Assembly: GCF_013618865.1 (NCBI RefSeq)
Contig: NZ_JABSOE010000038.1
Location: 1-42,205 of the forward strand
DNA: 42,205 nt
Direction of reading: 5' to 3'
Source of the DNA: Phocaeicola faecicola
GTDB taxonomy: Bacteria > Bacteroidota > Bacteroidia > Bacteroidales > Bacteroidaceae
Positions 15,329 through 23,813 of this stretch are shown here, piece after piece; position 1 is the stretch's first letter; every line of letters starts with the position of its first letter. The notes below the pieces were generated by a model. It worked only from the letters and a program-made list of their open reading frames with translations. It was not told the origin of the DNA and searched no databases. The position numbers and the translations under genes were made by a program.

Positions 15329-16575
15329 TTATGAAAAAACTGGATTGGGATACTTGGGAAGAGATATGGGTGACGATTACCCGCAACAAGACTCGCAGTG
15401 TGCTTACGGCATTCGGAATCTTCTGGGGCATTTTCATGCTGGTGGCCCTGATGGGAGGGGCACAGGGCATGCAGGACATGATGGCCCGCAACTTCGAGGG
15501 CTTTGCCACAAACTCCGGTTTTATGGGAGCCATGAACACCAGTAAGCCTTACCGGGGATTTCAGCAGGGAAGAAGCTGGAGCCTGGAAAACAAGGATGTG
15601 GACCGCATCCGGCAAATGGTTCCGGGAGTGGAGGTGGTAACGGCTACGGTAGACAACTGGGGAGTGAATATCGTGTATGAGAAGAATAAGATATCGGGTA
15701 CCTTTAAGGGGCATTATCCCATTTATGACTGTATCGAAGAACCCAACATCATCTGGGGGCGTACGCTGAATGACATCGATGTGCAACAGTTGCGCAAGGT
15801 GTGTGTCATCGGTAAACGGATTTATGAGACGCTTTTCCCGGAGAAGGGAAATCCTTGCGGAAAATATGTGGAGATCAACGGTATATATTATCAGGTAGTC
15901 GGAGTGAACGCGGCTGTGGGAAACATGTCCATCAACGGACAGGCGGAGACTTCGGTGGTCATTCCTTTTTCTACCATGCAGCAGAATTACAACTGGGGTA
16001 CGCGGGTCAATATGTTGTGCTATACCGCCAAGAAGGGATATACCATCAGTGAGGTGCAGAAGCAGATTGAGCAGGTAGTGAAGCAGGCGCATTACATTCA
16101 TCCGGAAGACGAACAGGCATTGATCTGTGTGAATGCGGAAGTCATGTTTGGCATGATGGACGACCTGTTTACGGGAATCCGTATTCTGGGATGGCTGGTA
16201 GGACTGGGTACGTTGCTGGCCGGAGCAATCGGGGTCAGCAATATTATGATGGTAACGGTGAAGGAAAGAACTTCGGAAATCGGTATCCGCCGGGCAATCG
16301 GAGCCCGTCCGAACGATATTCTGTATCAGATTCTTTCGGAAAGCATGGTACTGACGGTGCTGGCCGGAATGGGAGGCATCAGTTTTGCGGTATTCTTGTT
16401 GAATGCTGTGGAACAGGCAACTTCCTCTCCGGGAGCCATTAATCATTTTCAGATCAGTTTCTGGGGAGCCATCGGTGCCTGTGTGCTTTTGCTGGTGCTG
16501 GGCGGCCTGGCCGGACTTGCTCCGGCGTACCGGGCCATGGCAATCAAGCCCATAGAGGCTATCCGGGATGAGTGA
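15325..16575 (+). CDS. FtsX/MacB-like ABC transporter permease 2
   Basis: 416 residues, the same length and layout as the preceding permease. Helix 1 is SVLTAFGIFWGIFMLVALMG, then a large periplasmic domain, then the FtsX domain with VSNIMMVTVKERTSEIGIRR (coupling helix) and the end YRAMAIKPIEAIRDE. It overlaps permease 1 by 4 bp, so the two are translationally coupled. The likely complex is one ATPase homodimer with a heterodimer of the two permeases. In MacB-type systems the periplasmic domains transmit force to an adaptor or substrate. The pair looks like a tandem duplication that has diverged. Confidence 0.92.
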   Translation: MIMKKLDWDTWEEIWVTITRNKTRSVLTAFGIFWGIFMLVALMGGAQGMQDMMARNFEGFATNSGFMGAMNTSKPYRGFQQGRSWSLENKDVDRIRQMVPGVEVVTATVDNWGVNIVYEKNKISGTFKGHYPIYDCIEEPNIIWGRTLNDIDVQQLRKVCVIGKRIYETLFPEKGNPCGKYVEINGIYYQVVGVNAAVGNMSINGQAETSVVIPFSTMQQNYNWGTRVNMLCYTAKKGYTISEVQKQIEQVVKQAHYIHPEDEQALICVNAEVMFGMMDDLFTGIRILGWLVGLGTLLAGAIGVSNIMMVTVKERTSEIGIRRAIGARPNDILYQILSESMVLTVLAGMGGISFAVFLLNAVEQATSSPGAINHFQISFWGAIGACVLLLVLGGLAGLAPAYRAMAIKPIEAIRDE

Positions 16576-16656
16576 GAAACGAATGAAAAAGGCACAAAAA
16601 CAGAAACTGGAGACTTGAATACTTGAAACGGACTCATATTAAACTTTGAATAAGAC

Positions 16657-17343
16657 ATGCAGACAATTCTGATTGTGGAAGACGAGAAGAGGGTGGCCGA
16701 TTTGTTGAAAATCGGACTGGAGGAGAATGGCTATCAGACCATGGTGGCCTATGACGGAGCCATGGGACTTCGCCTGTTTCAGTCGAATGTGTTTCAGCTG
16801 GTCATATCCGATATCATTCTTCCGAAACTGGACGGCTTTGAGTTGTGTCGGGAGATACGCAAGCTGAACGAAAAGATTCCGGTACTGATGCTGACGGCAT
16901 TGGGATCGGCCGATGACAAGTTGGATGGCTTTGATGCCGGAGCCGACGATTACATGGTAAAGCCATTTGATTTCAGGGAGCTGATAGCCCGCGTGAAAGT
17001 ACTGTTGAGGCGGAGTGCGGAGACGGTGGCGGTACAGCCGGACCAGATTGTCTATGCAGACCTTTCCATCAACCTGAAACTGCAGGAAGTGAGACGGAAG
17101 GACATTCTGGTTAAGTTGTCTCCGAAAGAATACAACCTCCTGTTGTACATGGTGGAGAATGCCGAAAAGGTAATCAGTCGTGTGGAAATTGCCGAAAAGG
17201 TATGGAACACGCATTTTGACACCGGAACCAATTTTATTGACGTATATATCAATTACCTGAGAAAGAAGATAGACAAGGAGTTTGATACAAAACTGATTCA
17301 TACGAAGCCCGGAGTCGGTTTCATATTCTCGGATAAGTTATGA
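16657..17343 (+). CDS. OmpR/PhoB-family response regulator
   Basis: 228 residues. The receiver domain occupies residues 1-118: acidic pocket EDE (8-10), phospho-acceptor Asp in ISDIILP (about 52), Thr in MLTALG, and Lys in VKPFD. The C-terminal winged-helix DNA-binding domain (about 130-226) has the typical LSPKEYNLLLYMVENAEKVISR (abbreviated) and FIDVYINYLRKKID recognition helix. The gene starts 81 bp after the second permease and overlaps the kinase start by 4 bp. It probably controls the ABC exporter operon directly upstream. Confidence 0.95.
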   Translation: MQTILIVEDEKRVADLLKIGLEENGYQTMVAYDGAMGLRLFQSNVFQLVISDIILPKLDGFELCREIRKLNEKIPVLMLTALGSADDKLDGFDAGADDYMVKPFDFRELIARVKVLLRRSAETVAVQPDQIVYADLSINLKLQEVRRKDILVKLSPKEYNLLLYMVENAEKVISRVEIAEKVWNTHFDTGTNFIDVYINYLRKKIDKEFDTKLIHTKPGVGFIFSDKL

Positions 17344-18710
17344 AGATAAAAACCCGATTGACTTTGCAGAATACCGGAGTGATTGCTACGGTATTCCTGT
17401 TGTGTATGGTATTGATTTATCTGGTGAGCGAGCATACGCGCAGCCGGACTTTTTTTCACGACCTGAAGAAGGAGGCGGTAACCAAGGCGCATTTGTTTCT
17501 TCAGGAGCAGGTGGACGCACCTACCATGCAGTCCATTTATCTGAATAACCGTAAATTCATCAATGAGGTGGAGGTGGCTGTCTATACCACCGATTTCCGG
17601 ATGCTGTATCACGATGCGATTCAGAATGACATCGTGAAGGAAGACCGGAAGATGATTGATGACATCTTGAAGAATCGGGAAATCGAGTTTTATGTGGGCG
17701 ACTATCAGGGCGTGGGAATGCTCTATTCCTGGGAGGGAAAAACGTATGTGGTCACGGCTGCGGCCTACGATGGGTACGGATATGATAACCTGGGAGAATT
17801 GCGGAAAACCTTGCTGGTGTTGTTCATCATCGGCCTGACCCTGCTGTTTGTGGTCTGTTATTTCCTGGTACGGGCTTCTCTGAAACCGATCCGTGACATT
17901 GTCCGCGAAGCAGAGAGCATGACGGCCCAGCATATTGAAAAGCGTTTGCCGGTAAAGAATGAGAAGGATGAATTGGGGGAACTGAGTACGGCCTTCAATG
18001 ACTTGCTGGAACGGCTGGAGGTTTCCTTCAACTCCCAGAAGATGTTTGTCAGCAATGTCTCACACGAACTGCGTACGCCGCTGGCAGCCTTGATGGCCGA
18101 ACTGGATCTGGCACTGCAGAAGGAGCGGACCGTGGAGCAGTACCGGACAGCCATGGAGAATGTACTGCAGGATGCACGGCGGATGACCCGGCTGATTGAC
18201 GGACTGCTGAACCTTGCCAAGGCCGATTATCAGAAGGAGCAGATCAAGATGCAGGAGATTCGTCTGGATGAACTCCTGCTGGATACCCGGGAGTGCATTC
18301 TGAGGGCACATCCAGATTATCACATCGAATTGCTGTTCGAGCAGGAGGCGGCGGAGGACGACCGCATGATTACGGTCATGGGCAACCTCTACCTGTTGAA
18401 TATCGCATTCTCCAATCTGATTGAAAACAACTGCAAGTATTCGGCCGACAAGTCTTCGTTCGTACAGATTTCCTATTGGGACAAGTGGACCATTGTCCGT
18501 ATGTCGGACGACGGAATCGGTATGTCGGAAGTCGACAAGCAGAACCTCTTTACCTTATTTTATCGGGGAGAACAGGAAAAGACGATTGAGGGACACGGAA
18601 TCGGTATGGCGCTGTCGCAGAAAATCATCCGCCTCCACGCCGGTAAGATCGGAGTGCATTCCGAGCAGGGAAAGGGGACGACTTTCGTCATTGAACTTCC
18701 TCACGTGTAG
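17340..18710 (+). CDS. Sensor histidine kinase of the exporter-linked two-component system
   Basis: 456 residues. A first membrane helix (about residues 12-30) and a second (about 157-178, LLVLFIIGLTLLFVVCYFLV) enclose a periplasmic sensor of about 125 residues. A HAMP linker follows, then the H-box SHELRTPLAAL with the phospho-accepting His near 241. The ATPase has N-box NLIENNCKYS, G1 DDGIGM and G2 GHGIGMAL. It is coupled to the response regulator by ATGA. Its last 23 bp overlap the 3' end of recQ on the other strand, so no terminator separates the two convergent genes. The signal sensed is unknown. Confidence 0.95.
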   Translation: MKIKTRLTLQNTGVIATVFLLCMVLIYLVSEHTRSRTFFHDLKKEAVTKAHLFLQEQVDAPTMQSIYLNNRKFINEVEVAVYTTDFRMLYHDAIQNDIVKEDRKMIDDILKNREIEFYVGDYQGVGMLYSWEGKTYVVTAAAYDGYGYDNLGELRKTLLVLFIIGLTLLFVVCYFLVRASLKPIRDIVREAESMTAQHIEKRLPVKNEKDELGELSTAFNDLLERLEVSFNSQKMFVSNVSHELRTPLAALMAELDLALQKERTVEQYRTAMENVLQDARRMTRLIDGLLNLAKADYQKEQIKMQEIRLDELLLDTRECILRAHPDYHIELLFEQEAAEDDRMITVMGNLYLLNIAFSNLIENNCKYSADKSSFVQISYWDKWTIVRMSDDGIGMSEVDKQNLFTLFYRGEQEKTIEGHGIGMALSQKIIRLHAGKIGVHSEQGKGTTFVIELPHV

Positions 18711-20607
18711 CCTCGGGAAGGTATATCTTGCCGTTTTTTTGCAAGAGCTGCTCTTCCGAAAGCAGGAAAGAGACTACTTGGTCGGCTTTTTCCTGTTCGG
18801 CTTCCGTCCGGGCAATCAGCTCGGCATAGGACAGAGGCTGAGCCTGCAGCAATCCGCAGATCTTCTCGCGCAGGTTGTCGAATTCGCCCTGCCGCAGTCC
18901 GGAGCGATGTTTCTCCAGACAGACATCGCAGTGACCGCAGTTGTGTTCGTTTTTTTCTCCGAAATAGCGGAGCAGTATCCGGCTCCGGCAGTGCAGGCTG
19001 CTGTCTGCATATTCCAGCATGGCATGAATCCGTTTTTCGTAACTGGCCTTCCGGTCTTCGTAGATTTCTTTCCGCAGGATGATGCGCGAGATATCCCTCC
19101 GCTCGCAACTGTAGATGATGTATGGCGTCTTTTTACCGGGTATGTAATGAAGAATCCGTTTCCGGCTCAGTGAAATCAGGATGTCGTACACCTGCTGGCG
19201 AGTAAGTCCGCTCCGTTGTGCCAGGGTATCTTCGTTGATGTACGCATATTCGCTGAAAAGTCCGGTGTATGAACGTAGCAATACCCGGATCAGTTTCTCT
19301 GCCTCGGCACTTCCTTCATGGATGCGGTAAAGCTCGTCGCGCTGCAGGGTGAATATCACCCGCGATGCATTGTCCTGTTCATCGGTGTACTCCAGGTATC
19401 CGGCCTGAGTCAGAATTTTCAGGGCACTGTCTACCTGGATGGGGAAGTGCTTGAAATTACGGCAGAACTCATCGATGTTGAAGGCATAGGTACAGCCCAG
19501 GCCATCTCCCATTGCCATCTGGTAATAGTAGTTGATGTGTTCGTATACTTTCAGAATGTATTCCTTCGGGGGGAAGGTATCCGAGATCCGTTTCTGCAGG
19601 GCAGCCTTGTCGCTGCGGGCATACAGTAGTACGGCATACGCTTTTTCCCCGTCTCGTCCGGCCCGGCCGGCTTCCTGGAAATAGGCTTCCGGAGAATCCG
19701 GAAAATCCAGATGCACCACAATCCTGACATCGGGCTTGTCAATTCCCATACCGAATGCGTTGGTGGCCACCATTACCCGGTGGGTACCTGCAAGCCAGCT
19801 TTTCTGCCGCTCGTCTTTCGTGGCATTGGTCAGTCCGGCATGGTAGTAAGTAGCCGTAATCTGATGTGAATTCAGCAACTGGGCCACCTCTTTCGTTCCT
19901 TTCCGGTTGCGGGTATATACGATGGCAGATCCCTCCACGTACTGCAGAATGTGTATCAGTTCCTCTGCCTTGTTTTCGGTTTTCCGTACGATATAAGCCA
20001 GATTCTGCCGTTCGAAGCTCATCCTGAATACGTTGGGTTCACGGAACTGAAGTTTTTCCTGGATGTCTTTCACCACCTCCGGTGTGGCCGTTGCCGTAAG
20101 GGCCAGTACCGGTACATCGGGCAGGCAGGTCCGGATTTCGGCAATTTTCAGGTAGGCAGGACGGAAATCATACCCCCACTGGGAGATACAGTGTGACTCG
20201 TCGACCGTAATCATCGATACCTTCATGCTTCGCAACTTGTTGCGGAACAGGTCGGTGGAAAGCCGTTCGGGAGAGATGTACAGAAACTTGTAATCGCCGA
20301 AAATGCAGTTGTCCAGCGCAATGCCGATTTCTTCCCGGCTCATTCCGGAATAGACGGCAGTCGCCTTGATGCCCCTTTCCTTCAGGTTGCGTACCTGGTC
20401 TTTCATCAGGGCAATCAGTGGGGTAACCACCAGGCACAGTCCCGGCTGTGCCAGTGCGGGCACCTGGAACGTGATGGACTTTCCTCCTCCGGTAGGCATC
20501 AGTCCCAGTGTATCCTTTCCGCTTCCGATGCTTTCGATGATTTGCTCCTGGATGCCCCGGAAGGAATCGTATCCCCAATATTGCTTCAATATGCGCTGAT
20601 AATCCAT
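18688..20607 (-). CDS. recQ: ATP-dependent DNA helicase RecQ family
   Basis: 639 residues, a superfamily 2 3'-5' DNA helicase acting in recombination and fork repair. Motifs: I TGGGKS, II DESHCISQWG, III ALTATAT, and VI QEAGRAGRDG. A RecQ zinc-binding region follows (CRSRILLRYFGE, then CGHCDVC), then a winged-helix RQC part. The C-terminus is short, with no clear HRDC domain. It follows recJ on the same strand after 42 bp, but a terminator hairpin lies between, so it may also have its own promoter. Its 3' end overlaps the convergent kinase gene by 23 bp. Bacteroidetes often have two RecQ paralogues; this one is linked to recJ. Confidence 0.93.
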   Translation of the reverse strand: MDYQRILKQYWGYDSFRGIQEQIIESIGSGKDTLGLMPTGGGKSITFQVPALAQPGLCLVVTPLIALMKDQVRNLKERGIKATAVYSGMSREEIGIALDNCIFGDYKFLYISPERLSTDLFRNKLRSMKVSMITVDESHCISQWGYDFRPAYLKIAEIRTCLPDVPVLALTATATPEVVKDIQEKLQFREPNVFRMSFERQNLAYIVRKTENKAEELIHILQYVEGSAIVYTRNRKGTKEVAQLLNSHQITATYYHAGLTNATKDERQKSWLAGTHRVMVATNAFGMGIDKPDVRIVVHLDFPDSPEAYFQEAGRAGRDGEKAYAVLLYARSDKAALQKRISDTFPPKEYILKVYEHINYYYQMAMGDGLGCTYAFNIDEFCRNFKHFPIQVDSALKILTQAGYLEYTDEQDNASRVIFTLQRDELYRIHEGSAEAEKLIRVLLRSYTGLFSEYAYINEDTLAQRSGLTRQQVYDILISLSRKRILHYIPGKKTPYIIYSCERRDISRIILRKEIYEDRKASYEKRIHAMLEYADSSLHCRSRILLRYFGEKNEHNCGHCDVCLEKHRSGLRQGEFDNLREKICGLLQAQPLSYAELIARTEAEQEKADQVVSFLLSEEQLLQKNGKIYLPEATREEVQ

Positions 20608-20620
20608 AGTTTGAAAAGTA

Positions 20621-20645
20621 AAAAAGGCGGATGTGCTCCGCCTTT
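20621..20645 (-). terminator. Terminator/attenuator hairpin between recJ and recQ
   Basis: Read leftward, a 9-bp perfect stem (AAAGGCGGA with TCCGCCTTT) and a 5-nt loop are followed by TT and ACTTTTC. It starts 5 bp after the recJ stop and ends 14 bp before recQ. The T-tract is short, so read-through is likely. Confidence 0.65.
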
Positions 20646-20649
20646 GCCA

Positions 20650-22371
20650 TTAATAACGGTTGGGTTTGATATCTTCTATCTGCAACTGTATGTCCCCACG
20701 CTTGTGGGTATTTTCTTCAATGGTATAACAAATGTTGAACGACTGTTTGGTCTTGATGTACCTTGCCTGGGAGCTTTGTCCGAAGGCGATGCCGTTCATG
20801 ACATTGTTCGACTTGTTGTCCACCAGTTCCAGTTTGATGTGCTCCTGGTCACGCCCTACCACCTTGCTCGTACCATAGTCGTACACGTTCAGCGTGGCGA
20901 AGATGGGTTTCAGGTTGTCGGGACCGAAAGGACTGAATTTTTTCAGGTCGAAGAAGAACTTCGGCGTAATGTCCCGGAAGTCCAGCTGGGCATTGATGTC
21001 AATCGTTGCATTTGTCTGTTCGGGCAGGATATGCTCGGTGACGTATTCTTCGAAACGTCGGGTAAACTCAGCGACGTTTTCGACCTTCATCGACAGACCG
21101 GCCGCATAGGTGTGTCCTCCGAAGTTCTCCAGCAGGTCACGGCAGTGCTCAATGGCCTTGTATACGTCGAATCCGGAAACCGAACGCGCCGAACCGGTAG
21201 CCATGTTTTCGGTCCGTGTCAGTACAACGGTGGGGCGGTAATAAATCTCGGTCAGTCGGGAAGCGACAATTCCGATGACCCCCTTGTGCCAGGCTTCGTT
21301 GTAAATGACGATGGAACGCTGCTGGTCCAGGCTCTCCAGGTTGTCTACAATGCGGTTGGCCTCTTCCGTCATGTTTTTGTCGAGGTCCTTCCGGGTTTCA
21401 TTGTATTTGTTGATGAGATTACTCTTCTCCAGGGCCGTCTGGAAATCCTTTTCAATCAGCAGGTCGACTGCCTCCTTTCCGTTCTGTATGCGTCCCGAAG
21501 CGTTGATGCGCGGTCCGATTTTAAAGACGATGTCACTCATGTTGATTTCCCGCTCCGAGAGTCCGCACACATCAATGATGGCCTTCAGACCGACACTCGG
21601 GTTGGAGTTGAGCTGCCGCAGTCCATGGTAAGCCAGGATACGGTTTTCTCCCATCACCGGTACGATGTCGGAAGCGATGCTCACGGCTACCAGGTCCAGG
21701 AGAGGTGTCAGCTGACTGACATCGATTCCATTGTTGAGGGCGAATGCCTGCATGAATTTAAAGCCGACCCCACATCCCGAAAGGTGACTGTAAGGATAAG
21801 TCGAGTCAAAGCGTTTCGGGTTCAGAATCGCCACGGCCGGAGGAAGCACCTCATCGGGTACGTGGTGGTCACAGATAATGAAGTCGATGCCTTTTGATTT
21901 GGCATACCCTATTTCTTCCACTGCCTTGATACCGCAGTCGAGTACGATTACGAGTTTCACACCCGTTTCATACGCATAGTCTACCCCCTTTTGTGAGACT
22001 CCATATCCTTCGTTGTAGCGGTCGGGAATGTAATAGTCGATGTTGGAATAGAACTGTTGCAGGAACTTGTATACCAATGTGACGGCAGTGGTTCCGTCCA
22101 CATCGTAATCGCCGTATACCAGGATACGCTCTTTCCGTCCCATAGCCTGGTTCAGGCGCTCCACGGCCCGGTCCATGTCCTTCATCAGGAACGGATCGTG
22201 CAGTTCACTCAATTGTGGCCGGAAGAACCGTTTGGCTTCGGCCGCAGTATTGATTCCTCTCTCTTGCAGCAGTCGGCAGAGAATCGGACTGATCCCTATG
22301 TCTTTAGCCAATGCCCTGGCTGCTTCTCTTTGTTCTTGAGTAGGAGGTTGATAATTCCATTTGTAATTCAT
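20650..22371 (-). CDS. recJ: Single-stranded-DNA-specific exonuclease RecJ
   Basis: 573 residues. RecJ degrades single-stranded DNA 5' to 3' and works with RecQ in recombination and mismatch repair. The DHH phosphoesterase motifs are present: YGDYDVDGTTAV, LDCGIKAVEE and ICDHHVPDE, and ASGRIQNGKEAV and GGHTYAAGLS of the DHHA1 domain follow. The C-terminal OB-like domain ends QIEDIKPNRY. Length is normal for the family. The adjacent recQ makes functional pairing likely. No consensus -7 motif was found upstream; the nearest is one mismatch away (TAATTTTA near 22480). Confidence 0.95.
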   Translation of the reverse strand: MNYKWNYQPPTQEQREAARALAKDIGISPILCRLLQERGINTAAEAKRFFRPQLSELHDPFLMKDMDRAVERLNQAMGRKERILVYGDYDVDGTTAVTLVYKFLQQFYSNIDYYIPDRYNEGYGVSQKGVDYAYETGVKLVIVLDCGIKAVEEIGYAKSKGIDFIICDHHVPDEVLPPAVAILNPKRFDSTYPYSHLSGCGVGFKFMQAFALNNGIDVSQLTPLLDLVAVSIASDIVPVMGENRILAYHGLRQLNSNPSVGLKAIIDVCGLSEREINMSDIVFKIGPRINASGRIQNGKEAVDLLIEKDFQTALEKSNLINKYNETRKDLDKNMTEEANRIVDNLESLDQQRSIVIYNEAWHKGVIGIVASRLTEIYYRPTVVLTRTENMATGSARSVSGFDVYKAIEHCRDLLENFGGHTYAAGLSMKVENVAEFTRRFEEYVTEHILPEQTNATIDINAQLDFRDITPKFFFDLKKFSPFGPDNLKPIFATLNVYDYGTSKVVGRDQEHIKLELVDNKSNNVMNGIAFGQSSQARYIKTKQSFNICYTIEENTHKRGDIQLQIEDIKPNRY

Positions 22372-22489
22372 TATATATATTTTTTCTTTTTTTCTGTTTT
22401 ATGAGGAGTGTTTGCAGCTTGCTTTATCCGGCCCTGACAACACTCGGGCTTTCTCTTGAAAAGAAGGCCTATTCAATCTGTAAAATTAG

Positions 22490-22547
22490 GAAAAAAGAAA
22501 GAAAAAACGGCTAATCCCTGTGATTAATTTTCAGGGACCAGCCGTTT
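22490..22547 (-). terminator. Rho-independent terminator after the C1 peptidase gene
   Basis: Read leftward, an 8-bp outer stem (AAACGGCT 22505-22512 with AGCCGTTT 22540-22547) extended by a TCCCTG/CAGGGA inner stem is followed by TTTTTTC TTTC and another T-rich run. Confidence 0.85.
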
Positions 22548-22577
22548 CCTTATTTATATTTATTCTATATTAACGAA

Positions 22578-23771
22578 TTACAAGCCCAATTTTTTAGCGA
22601 TGTCAGCCGGGATTGCATCTTTGTGAACCAGAATGTTCATGGTTTTGTAGGCAGCGAATGCTTTAGAAGCATACCATACACCTTTGTATTTTCCTTCAGT
22701 ACCCCAAGAGTTCTTTACCATGAAGTATTCTTTTCCGTTCTGGTCTTTTGCGATACCGTAGATTACCATACCGTGGTCGTCAGTAGTTTCCCAGTTGTCG
22801 AAAGCTTCCTGTCTCATTTCCTGAGTCACAGTGATTTCCGGAAGCGGTTTGCTGGTCAGTTCTTTCCGTTTGTCCACTGAGCTCATGCCCAACCAGTGAG
22901 CCATGTCCGATCCGGTCAGTTCGGCACCTCTTGCAGCATCCGGACATACAGCGATACCGTCACGGGTGAATCCCTGTTCACTTACGTCGGCACCCCATGC
23001 AAATGTATAACCGGTTTTGATGGCGTTGTCCATTACCGCTACCAGTTCATCGATAGGCAGGTTGTATGACAGTGCGTTGCGCCAGTTGTCCTGTACTTCT
23101 ACATTGAACTGAGTATAGAACGGATGATGTGTATAAGAAGTCAGTGACACGTAATCGTTCATGTTCAGTCCCAGTACTTCGTCGGCAAAGCTTCTCGGAG
23201 TATAAGTCTTTCCTTTGTATGAGAATTCTTTCGGACATTCTCCCAAGTAAGTGTCATAGATCGCAGTCACGCCATTTTTCCATACCGGTGACAGTTTCTT
23301 GTAGTTGCCTTTACCGATAGCCTTTACATAAGCCTCAGCTACGGCATCCAGTTCGTTGTGGTTAGGAAGAGAATCACCGTACATAATGCCTGGCATAGCT
23401 TCCTGAGGAACCATTCCGTATTTTTCGTAGCATACTACAATGTCTTCAAAGCTTCCGCCCGGAGCGAAAGAAGCGTCTCCGTGGTAGCGGACATAATTTA
23501 CTGCACGTTCTTCCATTGTCTTGTGTACCACAAACATTTCAGACAAGTCAAACTCACCTTTTCCCTGACGGAGCAATTCTGCTTCCAGGAAACCGATGGC
23601 TGAGAATGACCAGCATGTGCTGGAGCGGTTCTGGTCTTTAATGGAAGTAATCGGGTTTTCCTTTACTGTAGTGAAGATGAAACCTTCTTCTTTTTTGTCT
23701 TTTTTCGGAGCTTTGGCATATACGCCGCTGAAACAAACTCCCAAGGCTAAAACTGCAATAAATTTGTTCAT
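22578..23771 (-). CDS. Secreted C1B-family cysteine peptidase (bleomycin hydrolase/aminopeptidase C-like)
   Basis: 397 residues with a signal peptide (cleavage near VYA|K, residue 19), so it is periplasmic or secreted, unlike cytosolic PepC. The papain-type catalytic residues are all present: Cys53 in SSTCWSF with the oxyanion Gln in KDQNRSS, His in DDHGMVIYG (about 338), and Asn in VKNSWG. The fold matches peptidase family C1B. It probably trims peptides in the periplasm. It lies 42 bp after the Xaa-Pro aminopeptidase gene on the same strand, so a joint peptide-degradation operon is plausible. It has its own strong terminator. Confidence 0.9.
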   Translation of the reverse strand: MNKFIAVLALGVCFSGVYAKAPKKDKKEEGFIFTTVKENPITSIKDQNRSSTCWSFSAIGFLEAELLRQGKGEFDLSEMFVVHKTMEERAVNYVRYHGDASFAPGGSFEDIVVCYEKYGMVPQEAMPGIMYGDSLPNHNELDAVAEAYVKAIGKGNYKKLSPVWKNGVTAIYDTYLGECPKEFSYKGKTYTPRSFADEVLGLNMNDYVSLTSYTHHPFYTQFNVEVQDNWRNALSYNLPIDELVAVMDNAIKTGYTFAWGADVSEQGFTRDGIAVCPDAARGAELTGSDMAHWLGMSSVDKRKELTSKPLPEITVTQEMRQEAFDNWETTDDHGMVIYGIAKDQNGKEYFMVKNSWGTEGKYKGVWYASKAFAAYKTMNILVHKDAIPADIAKKLGL

Positions 23772-23813
23772 TTCTTTTGTTGTTTTTATTTGTTATGATG
23801 AATATTATTATGA

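Noticed and set aside
15154..16446. 430-codon minus-strand open frame antisense to permease 2
   Set aside because: It is a shadow of the well-supported permease gene; composition (His/Arg/Ser-rich, no family) is that of an antisense frame.
20542..21897. 451-codon plus-strand open frame opposite recJ
   Set aside because: recJ is unmistakable on the other strand; the frame has no start context or family resemblance.
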